The notes beneath the pieces were generated by a model. It did not search any database, was not told the DNA's origin, and saw only the letters and a program-made list of their open reading frames with translations. DNA of 43,817 nucleotides from contig JAOOBT010000007.1 in NCBI GenBank assembly GCA_028404615.1, positions 1-43,817 of the forward strand, in the 5' to 3' direction. Both the position numbers and the translations under genes were made by a program. Of this stretch, positions 31,413-42,087 are shown piece by piece. Origin of the DNA: Candidatus Pelagibacter sp. (GTDB lineage: Bacteria; Pseudomonadota; Alphaproteobacteria; Pelagibacterales; Pelagibacteraceae). Each line of letters opens with the position of its first letter. The stretch's first letter is position 1.

Positions 31413-33986
31413 TTATTGTATATTGTCTTCAATTTTAATCACAGAGACCACTTTTTCACTTCCAGATAATTTCTTAATTCTTACACCTTGAGTATTACGA
31501 CCAGCGACTCTTATTTCTTTAACTGCACACCGCATGATGCTTCCTTTGTCAGTTGATAAAATAATTTCATCGTTTTCACTAACTACTAGAGTGGAAGAAA
31601 TATTGCCGTTTCTAGGTGAATTAATAATACCAATTATACCCTTACCTCCTCTATTAGTTACTCTATAATCAAGATATGATGAACGTTTACCAAAACCATT
31701 TTCTGAAACAGATAAAATAAATTTATCTACTCCAGATTTAATCTTTTTATCTTTGTTTATAATTTTAGTTTCAATCTTGCTATTATCTAAGATCGACAGA
31801 GAAATAACTTTATCTGTGTCTTTTAATTGAATGCCTTTAATTCCTTTTGAAGCTCTTCCTTTAAAGAGTCTTAATTTTTTTGATTTAAATCTTATACATT
31901 TTCCAAATTGAGTGCTTAGTAAGATGTCCTGATCATCTCTACATATTTTGACTCCTATGATTCTATCATCTTGATCCAATTTCATCGCAATTTTTCCACT
32001 GTTATTTATATTAACGAAATCTTCCAAAGTATTTTTTCTGATGTTTCCTTTAGCTGTAGCAAATACAACCATTAAATTTTTCCATTCTGACTCATCCTCT
32101 GGTAGTGGCATAATTGAGCTTATAGAATGATGACTTTTGAGAGGCAAAATATTGAATATTGATTTTCCTTTAGATGCTGCTGTACCCTCAGGTATTTTAT
32201 GAGCTTTAATCTTGTAAACCAAACCTTGTGTAGAAAAAAATAAGACTGGTGTGTGAGTATTAGCGGTAAAAATTTGCACTACAAAATCTTCTGCTCTTGT
32301 CGATATTCCAGTTTTTCCTTTTCCTCCTCTTTTTTGTGCTTTCAAAGAGCTTAAAGGGCTTCTTTTAATATAACCTTGATTGGTTATACTTATAACAACT
32401 GACTCTTTTTGAATAGTTTCCTCGATATTATAATTAAGGACTGCATCAATAATCTTTGTCTTTCTAGGTGAAGCAAATTTATCTTTTATTAACTCTAATT
32501 CACTAGTTATTAACTTGTATAATTCTTTTTTCGAATTAATAATTTTATTATATTTAACGATTAATAATGCAAGTTTATTTATTTCATCTTCAATTTCATT
32601 TATTCCGTATGCAGTAAGTTTTTGCAACCTAAGTTCTAAAATTGCTTCAACCTGTTTTAAGGAAAGAGTATAATTCGTAATATTTTTTTTCTTTTCAATA
32701 AGAGAAATCAGTTTAATACTTTTTCTTACCTTCCATTTTTTTGATAATAGGTTTTTTTTTGCTATTTCTGTATCTTTAGAATTTTTTATAATTTTAACGA
32801 TGTCGTCAATATTTTCTACAGCTGTGGCTAAGCCAATTAAGATATGTGCTCTTTCCTCTGCTTTTTTTAAATCAAACTTAATTCTTTTTAAAACTGTATC
32901 TTCTCTAAACTTTAAAAATTCAGAGATAAATTCTTTTAAATTTAAAATTTTAGGTTTGTTATTTACAATTGCTAAAGTATTAAAACCAAATGAACTTTCA
33001 ATATTTGTTAACTTGTATAATTGTCTTCGAATTGTCTCGGGCTCCACTGCTTTTCTTAATTCTATTACTACACGTATTCCCTCTCTATTAGACTCATCTC
33101 GAATATCTCTTATGCCTTCAATTTTCTTGTCTCTCACAAGTTGCGCAATTTTTTCTATTAGAATAGATTTGTTAACCTGATACGGAATAGACTTTATTAT
33201 TAATGTTTCTCTTCCACTTTTTTTTTCCTCTAAGTCTATTTCTCCTCTTATTTTAAAAGATCCTCTTCCTTTATTATAACCTTGTTTAATAATATCTTTT
33301 CCAATTATAATTCCTCCTGTTGGGAAATCTGGTCCAGGCACATGCTTCATCAATTGTGCTATAGTAATTTCTTTATTGTTAATAAATGCGATAGTAGCAT
33401 CAATAATCTCACCTAAATTATGTGGAGGAATACTTGTTGCCATACCAACTGCAATTCCACCAGCTCCATTAACAAGAATGTTGGGATATTGTGAAGGTAA
33501 AACTTCAGGTTCTTTTTCAGTCTCATCATAATTGCTTCTGTAAGTAACTGTATTTTTCTCCAAATCTTCAGTTAAAAATTGAGCAATTCTGCCAAGTTTT
33601 GTCTCGGTATATCTCATAGCCGCAGGCGGATCTCCGTCTATAGATCCAAAATTTCCTTGCCCTGAAATTAAAGGAACGCTCATTGAAAAATCTTGAACTA
33701 ATCTTACTAAAGCATCGTAAACTGATTGGTCGCCATGTGGATGATATTTACCTATAACATCTCCCACGATTCTTGCTGATTTTCTGAAAGGTTTAGACCA
33801 GTCGTATCCACCTTTATACATTGCATAAATAATTCTTCTATGGACAGGTTTTAATCCATCGCGAACATCGGGAAGAGCTCTGCTAACTATTACACTCATC
33901 GCATAAGATAAGTAAGAGGAGCTCATCTCATCTTGAACAAAAATAGGTTTAAAAGATTTATTATTCTCTAATGTATTTTTTTCCAT
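31413..33986 (-). CDS. gyrA: DNA gyrase subunit A
   Basis: 857 residues. The winged-helix DNA-breakage domain has the catalytic tyrosine Y126 in AMRYTETKL and the KYHPHGD segment of the drug-binding region; a coiled coil follows, then the six-blade beta-pinwheel with the GyrA box QKRGGKG near 555-562, which separates it from ParC. It supercoils DNA as an A2B2 tetramer with GyrB. The residue equivalent to E. coli Ser83 is Gln (Q87). It lies directly after ssb (5-base spacer), and coaD begins one base after its stop. Confidence 0.96.
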   Translation of the reverse strand: MEKNTLENNKSFKPIFVQDEMSSSYLSYAMSVIVSRALPDVRDGLKPVHRRIIYAMYKGGYDWSKPFRKSARIVGDVIGKYHPHGDQSVYDALVRLVQDFSMSVPLISGQGNFGSIDGDPPAAMRYTETKLGRIAQFLTEDLEKNTVTYRSNYDETEKEPEVLPSQYPNILVNGAGGIAVGMATSIPPHNLGEIIDATIAFINNKEITIAQLMKHVPGPDFPTGGIIIGKDIIKQGYNKGRGSFKIRGEIDLEEKKSGRETLIIKSIPYQVNKSILIEKIAQLVRDKKIEGIRDIRDESNREGIRVVIELRKAVEPETIRRQLYKLTNIESSFGFNTLAIVNNKPKILNLKEFISEFLKFREDTVLKRIKFDLKKAEERAHILIGLATAVENIDDIVKIIKNSKDTEIAKKNLLSKKWKVRKSIKLISLIEKKKNITNYTLSLKQVEAILELRLQKLTAYGINEIEDEINKLALLIVKYNKIINSKKELYKLITSELELIKDKFASPRKTKIIDAVLNYNIEETIQKESVVISITNQGYIKRSPLSSLKAQKRGGKGKTGISTRAEDFVVQIFTANTHTPVLFFSTQGLVYKIKAHKIPEGTAASKGKSIFNILPLKSHHSISSIMPLPEDESEWKNLMVVFATAKGNIRKNTLEDFVNINNSGKIAMKLDQDDRIIGVKICRDDQDILLSTQFGKCIRFKSKKLRLFKGRASKGIKGIQLKDTDKVISLSILDNSKIETKIINKDKKIKSGVDKFILSVSENGFGKRSSYLDYRVTNRGGKGIIGIINSPRNGNISSTLVVSENDEIILSTDKGSIMRCAVKEIRVAGRNTQGVRIKKLSGSEKVVSVIKIEDNIQ

Positions 33987-33991
33987 TAAGT

Positions 33992-34450
33992 TTAGAAAGG
34001 AATTTCATCATCTAAATCAGAGCTATCTTGATTTAAATTATCATTTGGCAAAGCACTTTTATTCTCGGAAACCAGGTTAGAATTGCTATTATTTCCTCGA
34101 CTATCTAACATTGTTAAACTTGAATTATATCCCTGAAGTACTATTTCGGTAGAATACTTATCTTGACCTGTAGCCTCGTCTTTCCATTTCCTAGTACTCA
34201 ACTGTCCCTCAATGTAGACATTAGCTCCCTTTTTTACATATTGTTGTACAACATTTACTAAACCCTCATTAAAAATTACAACTCTGTGCCATTCAGTTTT
34301 TTCTTTTTTCTCTCCGCTAGATTTATCTTTCCAGCTTTGACTAGTTGCAATGCTAAGTCTAGCAACACTTTTACCATTAACCATTTGCTTAACTTCTGGG
34401 TCTGCGCCTAAACGACCTATTAATTGTACTTTATTTAAACTACCTGCCAT
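33992..34450 (-). CDS. ssb: Single-stranded DNA-binding protein
   Basis: 152 residues. The OB-fold (about 1-110) starts [20 protein letters not shown] and includes WHRVVIFNE and [15 protein letters not shown] strands; a flexible Asn/Ser-rich linker then leads to the acidic tip DLDDEIPF that binds partner proteins. It coats single-stranded DNA as a tetramer during replication and repair. First gene of the ssb-gyrA-coaD-cyclophilin-tgt run and divergent from uvrA, a classic arrangement. Confidence 0.96.
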   Translation of the reverse strand: MAGSLNKVQLIGRLGADPEVKQMVNGKSVARLSIATSQSWKDKSSGEKKEKTEWHRVVIFNEGLVNVVQQYVKKGANVYIEGQLSTRKWKDEATGQDKYSTEIVLQGYNSSLTMLDSRGNNSNSNLVSENKSALPNDNLNQDSSDLDDEIPF

Positions 34451-34454
34451 AATA

Positions 34455-34503
34455 TTTTGAATAAATTTTGAATATTTATTTATAAAAGTGATATTTTATA
34501 TCA
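34455..34503. promoter_or_regulatory. ssb/uvrA divergent control region with direct repeat and palindrome
   Basis: Within the 99-base spacer the nonamer TTTTGAATA occurs twice in direct order (34455-34463 and 34466-34474, period 11, one helical turn), next to the ssb start. A perfect palindrome with 6-base arms and 3-base centre follows at 34489-34503 (TGATATTTTATATCA). Neither matches the alphaproteobacterial LexA box GTTC-N7-GTTC. These are candidate regulator-binding or promoter elements only. Confidence 0.4.
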
Positions 34504-34549
34504 TATTAAGCTAATAAATATAAGATGTATGTTATTTTAAGGAAAAAAA

Positions 34550-37429
34550 ATGTTGAAAAAAATCGTTGTAAAAGGCGCAAAAGAACACAACTTAAAAAAT
34601 GTTTCTCTCGAAATCCCTAAGGAGAAATTAGTTGTCATAACTGGGCTTTCTGGATCAGGAAAATCATCCTTAGCATTCGATACTATATATGCTGAAGGGC
34701 AAAGAAGATATGTTGAAAGCTTATCTTCTTATGCAAGACAATTCTTAGATAAGATGAAAAAGCCTAAAGTGGATATGATCGAAGGCTTAAGCCCAGCTAT
34801 ATCTATCGAGCAAAAAAATACATCAAAAAATCCAAGATCGACAGTAGCAACAGTAACTGAAATTTATGATTATATGCGTGTGTTGTATGCTAGAGTTGGA
34901 GTTCCATATTCTCCATTTACTGGAAAACCTATCGTATCACAGCACATAAGCGAAATGGTAGATAAAATAAAAAAATTACCTAAAGATAGTACAATTTATC
35001 TTCTTGCTCCAATAGTAAGAGGTAGAAAAGGAGAGTATAAGAAAGAAATATTAAATTACAAAAAAAGAGGTTTTACTAAAATTAAAGTTGATGGTAAATA
35101 TCTCAATATTGACGAATTCCCAGATCTTAATAAAAAACTTAAGCACGAAATATCTATTATTGTTGACAGAGTAATTCTTAACTCAAGCTTAGGTAATAGA
35201 TTAGCTGATAGTGTTGAAACTGCAGTTAATCTTTCGAATGGATTATTAGTCGTAGAATATGAAAATGAAACATTGCCAAAAAAATTCAGAAAGCGAGAAA
35301 CAATAACTTTTTCCTCAAAATTTTCTTGTCCTGAGAGCGGATTCACTATTGAGGAAATTGAACCAAGGCTTTTTTCGTTCAATTCTCCCTATGGAGCATG
35401 TGAAGAATGTGAGGGCATAGGCCATAATTTGAATGTTGATCCAAATTTAGTGGTTCCTGATCCCAAAAAAACCCTTCAAGAAGGTGCTATAGAACCTTGG
35501 GCAAAATCCACTTCATTATATTATGCTCAAACATTAGCATCAATAGCTAAACATTTTAAGATTTCGATGACTGATCCATGGAGAAAAATTTCAAAAAAAG
35601 TTCAAGACGTTATTTTATATGGATCAGATGAAGAAGAGATAAAGTTTTCATATGATGATGGTTACGAGTCTTATACAACTAAAAAAACTTTTGAAGGTGT
35701 CGTTAACAATTTAGAAAGACGTTATTTAGAGACTGATAGTGAGTGGAAAAGAGAGGAAATTTCTCAATATCAAAGTGAAACAAATTGCGAGAAATGTAAA
35801 GGTATGAGATTAAAAGATGAAGCTTTATGTGTAAAAATAAACTCATTAAATATTAGTGAGGTCACTGAAAAATCTATTGATCAAGCTCAAAAATGGTTTG
35901 AAAATCTACAAAATATTTTAACTGAAAGAGAAAATAAAATAGCTCAACATATATTAAAAGAAATTAATGAAAGGTTAAATTTTTTATTAAACGTAGGTTT
36001 AAATTATCTTACGCTCTCAAGAGAATCTGGGACACTATCAGGTGGTGAAGCACAAAGAATTAGATTAGCATCTCAAATCGGTTCTGGTCTCACAGGTGTA
36101 TTATATGTTTTAGATGAACCGTCAATTGGTTTACACCAAAGAGATAATAAGAAATTAATTAAAGCTCTTAAAAAATTAAGAGATCTTGGAAATACAGTTA
36201 TTGTTGTTGAACATGACATTGAAACAATGGAAAATTCAGATCATATTGTTGATATTGGCCCTGAAGCTGGTTTGAATGGAGGTCAAATTGTAGCTCACGG
36301 TACTGTAAAAGAAATTATTTCCAATCAAAAAAGTATAACTGGTGATTATTTGTCTGGAAAAAAATTTATAGCGATTCCAAAGAAAAGAAGATCTGCAAAA
36401 AATGGAAGATTTATAGAAATTAGCGGTGCTAGCGGAAATAATTTAAAAAAAGTAAACTTAAAAATACCGGTTGGAACTTTTACTTGTGTGACCGGAGTTT
36501 CTGGAAGTGGAAAATCAACTTTAATTCTTCATACTTTATATAATGCTTTTAATTTAATATTAAATAAAAATAAAAGTCGTAAAGTTCCAAAAGCATTTAC
36601 TGGGTTTAAAGGAACTGAATTGATTGATAAAATTATAGATATAGATCAATCTCCTATTGGAAGAACTCCAAGGTCAAATCCTGCTACATATACAGGTGCA
36701 TTTGGGCCCATTAGAGAGTGGTTTGCAGGATTACCCGAGTCTAAGGCTAGAGGATATAAAGTTGGCAGATATTCATTCAACGTAAAAGGAGGAAGATGTG
36801 AAACTTGTGAAGGTGATGGTGTAATAACTTATGAAATGCATTTTTTGCCAGATGTATTTATTCCTTGTGATACATGTAAAGGTGCAAGATATAATAGGGA
36901 AACATTAGAAATAAGATTTAAAAACAAAAATATAGCTGATGTGCTAGATATGACTGTGGATGAGGGTTGTGAATTTTTTGAAAACATTCAATCAATAAAG
37001 TCCAAATTGGTTACCCTTAAACATGTTGGTCTTGGATATATGAAAATCGGACAACAAGCTACCACTCTGTCAGGGGGCGAAGCGCAAAGAATAAAACTAG
37101 CTAAAGAATTGTCCAAAAGGCCCACTGGGAGAACTTTATATATACTTGACGAACCAACAACAGGATTGCACTCACATGACATTAAAAAATTGCTTGAAAT
37201 TTTACAAGCATTTGCAAACACAGGAAACACTGTTGTTGTAATTGAACATAATTTAGATGTAATAAAAACAGCTGATCATATTATTGATATGGGCCCTGAA
37301 GGAGGCGTGAATGGTGGCAAAATAATTGCTGAAGGCACACCTGAAAAGGTTTCTACAATTAAAGAAAGCTATACAGGCAAATTTATCAAAGAAATTATGG
37401 GTGATAACTCAATGAAAAAAACTGCCTAA
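34550..37429 (+). CDS. uvrA: Excinuclease ABC subunit A
   Basis: 959 residues. Two ABC ATPase modules are present: Walker [10 protein letters not shown] (32-40) and GVSGSGKST (about 649-657), with matching signatures [17 protein letters not shown] and [16 protein letters not shown]. Zinc modules: CESC-like CEKCKGMR and the intact C-terminal CETCEGDG / CDTCKGARY pair; the first module reads CPESG where E. coli has CPxCG. UvrA with UvrB scans DNA and recognises bulky lesions. A good Shine-Dalgarno (AAGGA) precedes the ATG. Divergent from ssb. Confidence 0.97.
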   Translation: MLKKIVVKGAKEHNLKNVSLEIPKEKLVVITGLSGSGKSSLAFDTIYAEGQRRYVESLSSYARQFLDKMKKPKVDMIEGLSPAISIEQKNTSKNPRSTVATVTEIYDYMRVLYARVGVPYSPFTGKPIVSQHISEMVDKIKKLPKDSTIYLLAPIVRGRKGEYKKEILNYKKRGFTKIKVDGKYLNIDEFPDLNKKLKHEISIIVDRVILNSSLGNRLADSVETAVNLSNGLLVVEYENETLPKKFRKRETITFSSKFSCPESGFTIEEIEPRLFSFNSPYGACEECEGIGHNLNVDPNLVVPDPKKTLQEGAIEPWAKSTSLYYAQTLASIAKHFKISMTDPWRKISKKVQDVILYGSDEEEIKFSYDDGYESYTTKKTFEGVVNNLERRYLETDSEWKREEISQYQSETNCEKCKGMRLKDEALCVKINSLNISEVTEKSIDQAQKWFENLQNILTERENKIAQHILKEINERLNFLLNVGLNYLTLSRESGTLSGGEAQRIRLASQIGSGLTGVLYVLDEPSIGLHQRDNKKLIKALKKLRDLGNTVIVVEHDIETMENSDHIVDIGPEAGLNGGQIVAHGTVKEIISNQKSITGDYLSGKKFIAIPKKRRSAKNGRFIEISGASGNNLKKVNLKIPVGTFTCVTGVSGSGKSTLILHTLYNAFNLILNKNKSRKVPKAFTGFKGTELIDKIIDIDQSPIGRTPRSNPATYTGAFGPIREWFAGLPESKARGYKVGRYSFNVKGGRCETCEGDGVITYEMHFLPDVFIPCDTCKGARYNRETLEIRFKNKNIADVLDMTVDEGCEFFENIQSIKSKLVTLKHVGLGYMKIGQQATTLSGGEAQRIKLAKELSKRPTGRTLYILDEPTTGLHSHDIKKLLEILQAFANTGNTVVVIEHNLDVIKTADHIIDMGPEGGVNGGKIIAEGTPEKVSTIKESYTGKFIKEIMGDNSMKKTA

Positions 37430-37456
37430 TATTTAAATTTATGATAGGATAGAATC

Positions 37457-38059
37457 ATGAACAATATACTTCAATCTTTATCTAAAACTGTCCATATCTC
37501 TTTTGGATTAGCCATATTATTATTCTTAGGATTATACTTTTCTGGAGATGGTTTTGCTTTTGATACACTTTTCTGGAGTTGGTTATTTAGATTTATTCAT
37601 GTGGTTGTAGCAATAATGTGGATTGGATTACTATGGTATTTCAATTTCGTTCAAATTCCAAACATGTCTAAAATTCCAGATGAACAGAAACCTGCAATAG
37701 GAAAAGTAATTGCACCTTCTGCACTATTCTACTTTAGATGGGCGGCCGCAATTACCGTGCTATCAGGTTTAATTTTGGCTTGGATTAACGGATATGTTCA
37801 CAGTGCAATGATTTTAGGATTAGATGGCTCTGGGGGCAAAAATACTGCGATTGGTATAGGAATGTGGTTAGGATTAATTATGGCCTACAATGTTTGGTTT
37901 GTTATTTGGCCTAATCAGAAGAAAGCTTTAGGTATTGTTGAATGTACCCCTGAAGTTAAAGCTGCTTCTGCTAAAACAGCAATGTTATTTTCTAGAACAA
38001 ATACACTTCTCTCTCTACCAATGTTATTGACAATGGTAGCAGCGCAAAATCTTTATTAA
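37457..38059 (+). CDS. PuuD-like membrane protein (urate hydroxylase N-terminal domain family)
   Basis: 200 residues, mainly hydrophobic with about five transmembrane segments (near 12-30, 39-61, 92-111, 128-149 and 178-196). The segment FIHVVVAIMWIGLLWYFNFVQIP, the SALFYFRWAAAITVLSG stretch and MAYNVWFVIWPNQKKALG match the Urate_ox_N/PuuD family. PuuD of Agrobacterium is a membrane urate oxidase with a C-terminal cytochrome c; that domain is missing here. Histidines in the second helix could bind haem, but function is not established. It lies 27 bases after uvrA on the same strand and converges on secF with a one-base gap. Confidence 0.75.
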   Translation: MNNILQSLSKTVHISFGLAILLFLGLYFSGDGFAFDTLFWSWLFRFIHVVVAIMWIGLLWYFNFVQIPNMSKIPDEQKPAIGKVIAPSALFYFRWAAAITVLSGLILAWINGYVHSAMILGLDGSGGKNTAIGIGMWLGLIMAYNVWFVIWPNQKKALGIVECTPEVKAASAKTAMLFSRTNTLLSLPMLLTMVAAQNLY

Positions 38060-38060
38060 T

Positions 38061-38957
38061 TTAAGGAACTATTTTTTCCTCTTCTTTTTCAAGCGTTTTA
38101 TAAGTAACTTTTAAAGATTTTAATATAGGAGAGGCAACAAATATTGAGGAATATGTTCCTATAAGCACTCCCAAGATCATAGCAAATGAAAATCCTCTTA
38201 ATATTTCACCGCCTAAAATAAATATTGAAAATAATGCGAGTAAAGTAGTAACAGATGTAATAATTGTCCGCGCAAGTGTTTCATTGATCGATAGATTTGC
38301 AATTTCGCTTATGTTTAGTTTATGAAATTTACCAAGATTTTCTCTTATTCTATCATATATGACTACTGTATCATTCATTGAATAACCAACTATTGTTAAA
38401 ACAGCTGCAATTATTGAGAGGTTAATTTCTAATGAAAGTAAAGAAAATATTCCTATTGTAATTATAACGTCATGAAATAAAGCGATGATTGAACCAATGC
38501 TAAACTGCCATTCGAATCTTACCCATATATAAAAAAGCATTGCAGCTAAAGATAACGATATTGCAATTATTCCGGATTGCAAAAGTTCAGCGCTTACTTT
38601 TGGTCCTACATTTTCAACTCTTCTAAAATTGACTTCTGTATTTAAATTATCTGAAAGTTTTTGTTTTATTTCTGGGATTAGTTTGTTGTTATCACCTTTC
38701 TGCTCAACTTTGATTAAAAAATCACCCTCTTTTCCAAATTTTTTAACATTAACATCCCCTAAATCCATATTTTTTAAAATATCTCTAATTGAAGAAGCTT
38801 CTATATTATATGATCTTAACTCAATTAATGTGCCTCCTTTGAAATCTATTCCATAGTTTAAGCCTTTAAATAATATTAATACAATACTTACAAGAAACAA
38901 AAATATAGAAAAAATATTTGCCTTTTTAAATTTTGATGAAAAATTATAATTAGTCAT
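38061..38957 (-). CDS. secF: Protein-export membrane protein SecF
   Basis: 298 residues. One N-terminal helix, a periplasmic domain beginning with the conserved GIDFKGGTLIELR near 37-49, then five more helices including GYSMNDTVVIYDRIREN near 188-204, the conserved SecF loop. With SecD it pulls proteins through SecYEG using the proton gradient. Its start shares a base with the secD stop. Last gene of yajC-secD-secF. Confidence 0.97.
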   Translation of the reverse strand: MTNYNFSSKFKKANIFSIFLFLVSIVLILFKGLNYGIDFKGGTLIELRSYNIEASSIRDILKNMDLGDVNVKKFGKEGDFLIKVEQKGDNNKLIPEIKQKLSDNLNTEVNFRRVENVGPKVSAELLQSGIIAISLSLAAMLFYIWVRFEWQFSIGSIIALFHDVIITIGIFSLLSLEINLSIIAAVLTIVGYSMNDTVVIYDRIRENLGKFHKLNISEIANLSINETLARTIITSVTTLLALFSIFILGGEILRGFSFAMILGVLIGTYSSIFVASPILKSLKVTYKTLEKEEEKIVP

Positions 38958-40498
38958 TAAATTTTAACCTCATTTTTAGTATTTAAAACAACTATTGAAG
39001 TAATATGTCTCGCCAAAAAGTATGCTGTAAAAAGAGTTGTAATAATTCCTATTCCTAATGTAATCGCAAATCCTTTTACTGGACCTGAACCGAAAGCAAA
39101 TAAAATAACAGCGGCAATTAAAGTGGTTATATTTGCATCGAGAACAGTTATTTTAGCTCTTGAGTATCCAGCATCAAATGCATGAATAATTGATTTTTCG
39201 GTCTTTAGTTCTTCTTTTATTCTTTCAAAAATTAAAACATTCGCATCAACTGCCATGCCAACTGTTAAAATTATTCCAGCAATGCCCGGTAAAGTTAGTG
39301 TCGCCTCTAAAATTGTTAGAATTCCAATTAACATTAGTAAATTGGCAATTAAGGCTGTATTAGCTATTAGTCCAAAAACTCTATACTTATATAGCATAAA
39401 TAAAATAACTAGGACAAAACCAACCATTAAAGAAGTTATTCCTGATTTTATTGAGTCTTCGCCTAAGTCTGGGCCAACTGTTCTTTCTTCAACTACTTCC
39501 AACGGTGTAGGTAAAGCTCCAGATCGTAGTAATAAAGCTAAATCAGTTGCTTCTTGAAAAGAAAAATTACCTGAGATCATTCCATTACCAGATGTAATAG
39601 GTTCGTTGATATTAGGTGCGCTTACAATATTACCATCCAAAACTATAGCTAACCTTTTTCCAACATTATCTGTGGTCGCTCTTCCAAATTTTTGTGCTCC
39701 TAATCTATCCAAAGTAAAAGAAACTGTAGGTTCATTATTTTGATTTTGAATACTTGGTTGAGCATCAATTAAATTTTCTCCACTCATTATTATTCTTTTA
39801 CTAATATTTAGCTTCTCGCCATTTTCAGAAATAAGTTCCTCTGTTCCAAATTCATTATTATCAGAAACAAGTCTAAAATTTAATTTAGCAGTTTTACCTA
39901 ATAAGGCTTTAATTCTCTCAGGATCTTTTAACCCCGGCAATTCCACAAGAATTCTTTTTTCACCTCTTTGAAGTATTGTTGGTTCTTTAGTTCCAACATC
40001 ATCAATTCTACGTCTAACTATTTCAATTGATTGCTTTAAGGCTGAATTGTTAATTGTTAGTAAACCAAATTTTGAAAAAGAAATTTCAATTTTGTTGCTA
40101 TCAAATTTTTTATACTCTAGTTCATAGGCTCTATATTTATCAATATATGGATTGACTAAATTATCTTTTCTTAAATTAAATATAAGATCGAATTTATCAA
40201 TATTATCTATGGATAAAACCAAGTTATTATCATTAATTTTAAAGTTTTTAAAATTAATATTATTTTCTTTAAGTAATTTTTTTAAAGGAATTACTTTAGA
40301 TTGTATTTTTTCTTTAACCAAACTGTCTGAGTTGATTTCTAATAATAAATAAGATCCACCTTGAAGGTCTAAACCTAAATTAATTCTTTTTTTTATAAAT
40401 TGGTTATTTTCATTTTGAAAATTAAGAATAGAAAAAGCAGCTATCACTAAAAATAGAAGATAGATTATTAAGACATTTATTTTAGAAAAATTTAACAC
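38957..40498 (-). CDS. secD: Protein-export membrane protein SecD
   Basis: 513 residues, six helices with a large periplasmic P1 domain between the first and second. The LGLDLQGGSYLLLEI segment near 42-56 and VEERTVGPDLGEDSI near 343-357 are diagnostic, as are GMAVDANVLIFERIKEEL near 437-454 and the final helices. The periplasmic part is shorter than in E. coli SecD (615 residues), as in many alphaproteobacteria. Works with SecF and YajC. Follows yajC by 9 bases. Confidence 0.97.
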   Translation of the reverse strand: MLNFSKINVLIIYLLFLVIAAFSILNFQNENNQFIKKRINLGLDLQGGSYLLLEINSDSLVKEKIQSKVIPLKKLLKENNINFKNFKINDNNLVLSIDNIDKFDLIFNLRKDNLVNPYIDKYRAYELEYKKFDSNKIEISFSKFGLLTINNSALKQSIEIVRRRIDDVGTKEPTILQRGEKRILVELPGLKDPERIKALLGKTAKLNFRLVSDNNEFGTEELISENGEKLNISKRIIMSGENLIDAQPSIQNQNNEPTVSFTLDRLGAQKFGRATTDNVGKRLAIVLDGNIVSAPNINEPITSGNGMISGNFSFQEATDLALLLRSGALPTPLEVVEERTVGPDLGEDSIKSGITSLMVGFVLVILFMLYKYRVFGLIANTALIANLLMLIGILTILEATLTLPGIAGIILTVGMAVDANVLIFERIKEELKTEKSIIHAFDAGYSRAKITVLDANITTLIAAVILFAFGSGPVKGFAITLGIGIITTLFTAYFLARHITSIVVLNTKNEVKI

Positions 40499-40507
40499 GA
40501 AAAAGAA

Positions 40508-40792
40508 TTATTTTTTAATTTCTTCTTTTTTTAATAGGCTTGTAATTGTAGATCTTATGATTTGAACTTTAGTATTTTCACCGATAGTAACTTCAATACG
40601 GTCATCTTCCATAACTCGGTCAACGGTACCTATAATACCACCAGATGTAATTACTTCATCACCTCTCTTTAAAGATTCTACCATTGCTTTATGATCTTTA
40701 ACTCTTTTTTGTTGCGGTCTTATTAAAAAGAAGTAAAAAATTACAAAAATTAATATTAACGGTATAAATTGTGCTATTCCTTGCCCACTCAT
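40508..40792 (-). CDS. yajC: Preprotein translocase accessory subunit YajC
   Basis: 94 residues: one N-terminal membrane helix (about 5-24, FIPLILIFVIFYFFLI), then RPQQKRVKDHKAMVESLKRGDEVITSGGIIG, the unmistakable YajC cytoplasmic part. It binds SecDF at the translocon. First gene of the yajC-secD-secF unit; a 47-base spacer separates it from the end of serS. Confidence 0.97.
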   Translation of the reverse strand: MSGQGIAQFIPLILIFVIFYFFLIRPQQKRVKDHKAMVESLKRGDEVITSGGIIGTVDRVMEDDRIEVTIGENTKVQIIRSTITSLLKKEEIKK

Positions 40793-40839
40793 GAGTGAAC
40801 AATTATATGAAAAACTTTAGATAAACAAGTAAATTATAT

Positions 40840-42087
40840 TTAAATTTTTTCTAGATTATTCATGTATTTTTTTAATACATTAGGAATATTGATTGAACCA
40901 TCTTCATTTTGATTGTTTTCTAATAAAGCTATCATTAATCTTCCTACCGCTAAACCTGATCCATTAAGCGTTCCAACAAATTCATTTCCATTTTCAGTTT
41001 TATATTTAGCTCCCATTCTTCTTGCTTGAAAAATACCGCAAGACGAACAGCTTGATATTTCTCTATACTTTTTTTCTGATGGTATCCATGCCTCAATATC
41101 ATAAGTTTTTTCTGCGCTAAATCCCATATCTCCAGAAGAAAGTAGAACTATTTGGTAAGGAATATCAAGTTTTGCAAGAATACTCTCTGCACATTTTAAC
41201 ATTCGTTCTAATTCATCTAAACACTTGCTAGGTTCAACAATGCTGACCAACTCAACTTTATAAAATTGATGTTGTCTAATCATTCCCTTAGTATCCTTAC
41301 CATAACTCCCAGCTTCTTTTCTAAAACAAGGAGTTGAAGCAACAAATCTCATAGGAAGAAGTTTTTTTTCTATTATAGATTTCCTTACTAAATTAGTAAG
41401 GACAACTTCAGCAGTAGGTATAAGAAATTTTCTTTGATCAGTATCATTAAATTTTATTTCAAACTGGTCCTCCTCAAATTTTGGGAGTTGTCCAGTACCA
41501 AACATCACATCTTCATTTACAATTAAAGGAGGAGAAATTTCGGTATATTGAAACTCTCTTACATGAGTATCTAACATAAAATTTATTAATGCTCTTTCAA
41601 GTAAAGCAATTTTATCTTTTAATATTACAAATCTTGAACCTGATAATCTTATTGATGTTTCAAAGTCAATGTTATTATTTTTAGATCCAAGCTCAACATG
41701 AGATTTAACTTTAAAAGAAAACTTTCTTAATTTTCCCTCTTGTTTAATTAATTTATTTGATTTTTCATCATTTCCCACTGGCACATCATCTAAGGCTAGA
41801 TTCGGAAGAGAAAAAATAATTTTATTCAATTCCTCTTGTGCCTTATATTGTTTTTTACTTAAAGATGAAATATCTTCGGAAATCTTTTTTGATTTTGAAA
41901 AATTCGATTTATTTTGAGATTTAGATAATATTTTTTTTTCTTGCTCCAATTTCTCTTTTTTACTTATTAAATTTCTATTAAGTGAATCTATTTTATTAAA
42001 ATTATTTATATTAAATTCTACATTACGATTTTTAAATTTTTTCTTTAATGTATTTAGATTTTTTCTTAAATCTTTTAAATTATGCAT
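40840..42087 (-). CDS. serS: Seryl-tRNA synthetase
   Basis: 415 residues. An N-terminal Lys-rich long coiled-coil arm (about 30-100) for the tRNA variable arm, then the class II core with TAEVVLTNL near 224-232, motif 2 FRKEAGSYGKDTKGMIRQHQFYKVEL near 253-278 and motif 3 LNGSGLAVGRLMIALLEN near 377-394. It serves, among others, the tRNA-Ser(TGA) in this window. Its first bases overlap tatC by 8, an order (tatC-serS) conserved in alphaproteobacteria. Confidence 0.97.
   Translation of the reverse strand: MHNLKDLRKNLNTLKKKFKNRNVEFNINNFNKIDSLNRNLISKKEKLEQEKKILSKSQNKSNFSKSKKISEDISSLSKKQYKAQEELNKIIFSLPNLALDDVPVGNDEKSNKLIKQEGKLRKFSFKVKSHVELGSKNNNIDFETSIRLSGSRFVILKDKIALLERALINFMLDTHVREFQYTEISPPLIVNEDVMFGTGQLPKFEEDQFEIKFNDTDQRKFLIPTAEVVLTNLVRKSIIEKKLLPMRFVASTPCFRKEAGSYGKDTKGMIRQHQFYKVELVSIVEPSKCLDELERMLKCAESILAKLDIPYQIVLLSSGDMGFSAEKTYDIEAWIPSEKKYREISSCSSCGIFQARRMGAKYKTENGNEFVGTLNGSGLAVGRLMIALLENNQNEDGSINIPNVLKKYMNNLEKI

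Noticed and set aside
34550..37429. First UvrA zinc module reads CPESG instead of CPxCG, as another zinc-loss case
   Set aside because: I recall a Ser at this position (CPVSG) as common in alphaproteobacterial UvrA, so it is probably a lineage-wide feature; the C-terminal zinc module is intact.
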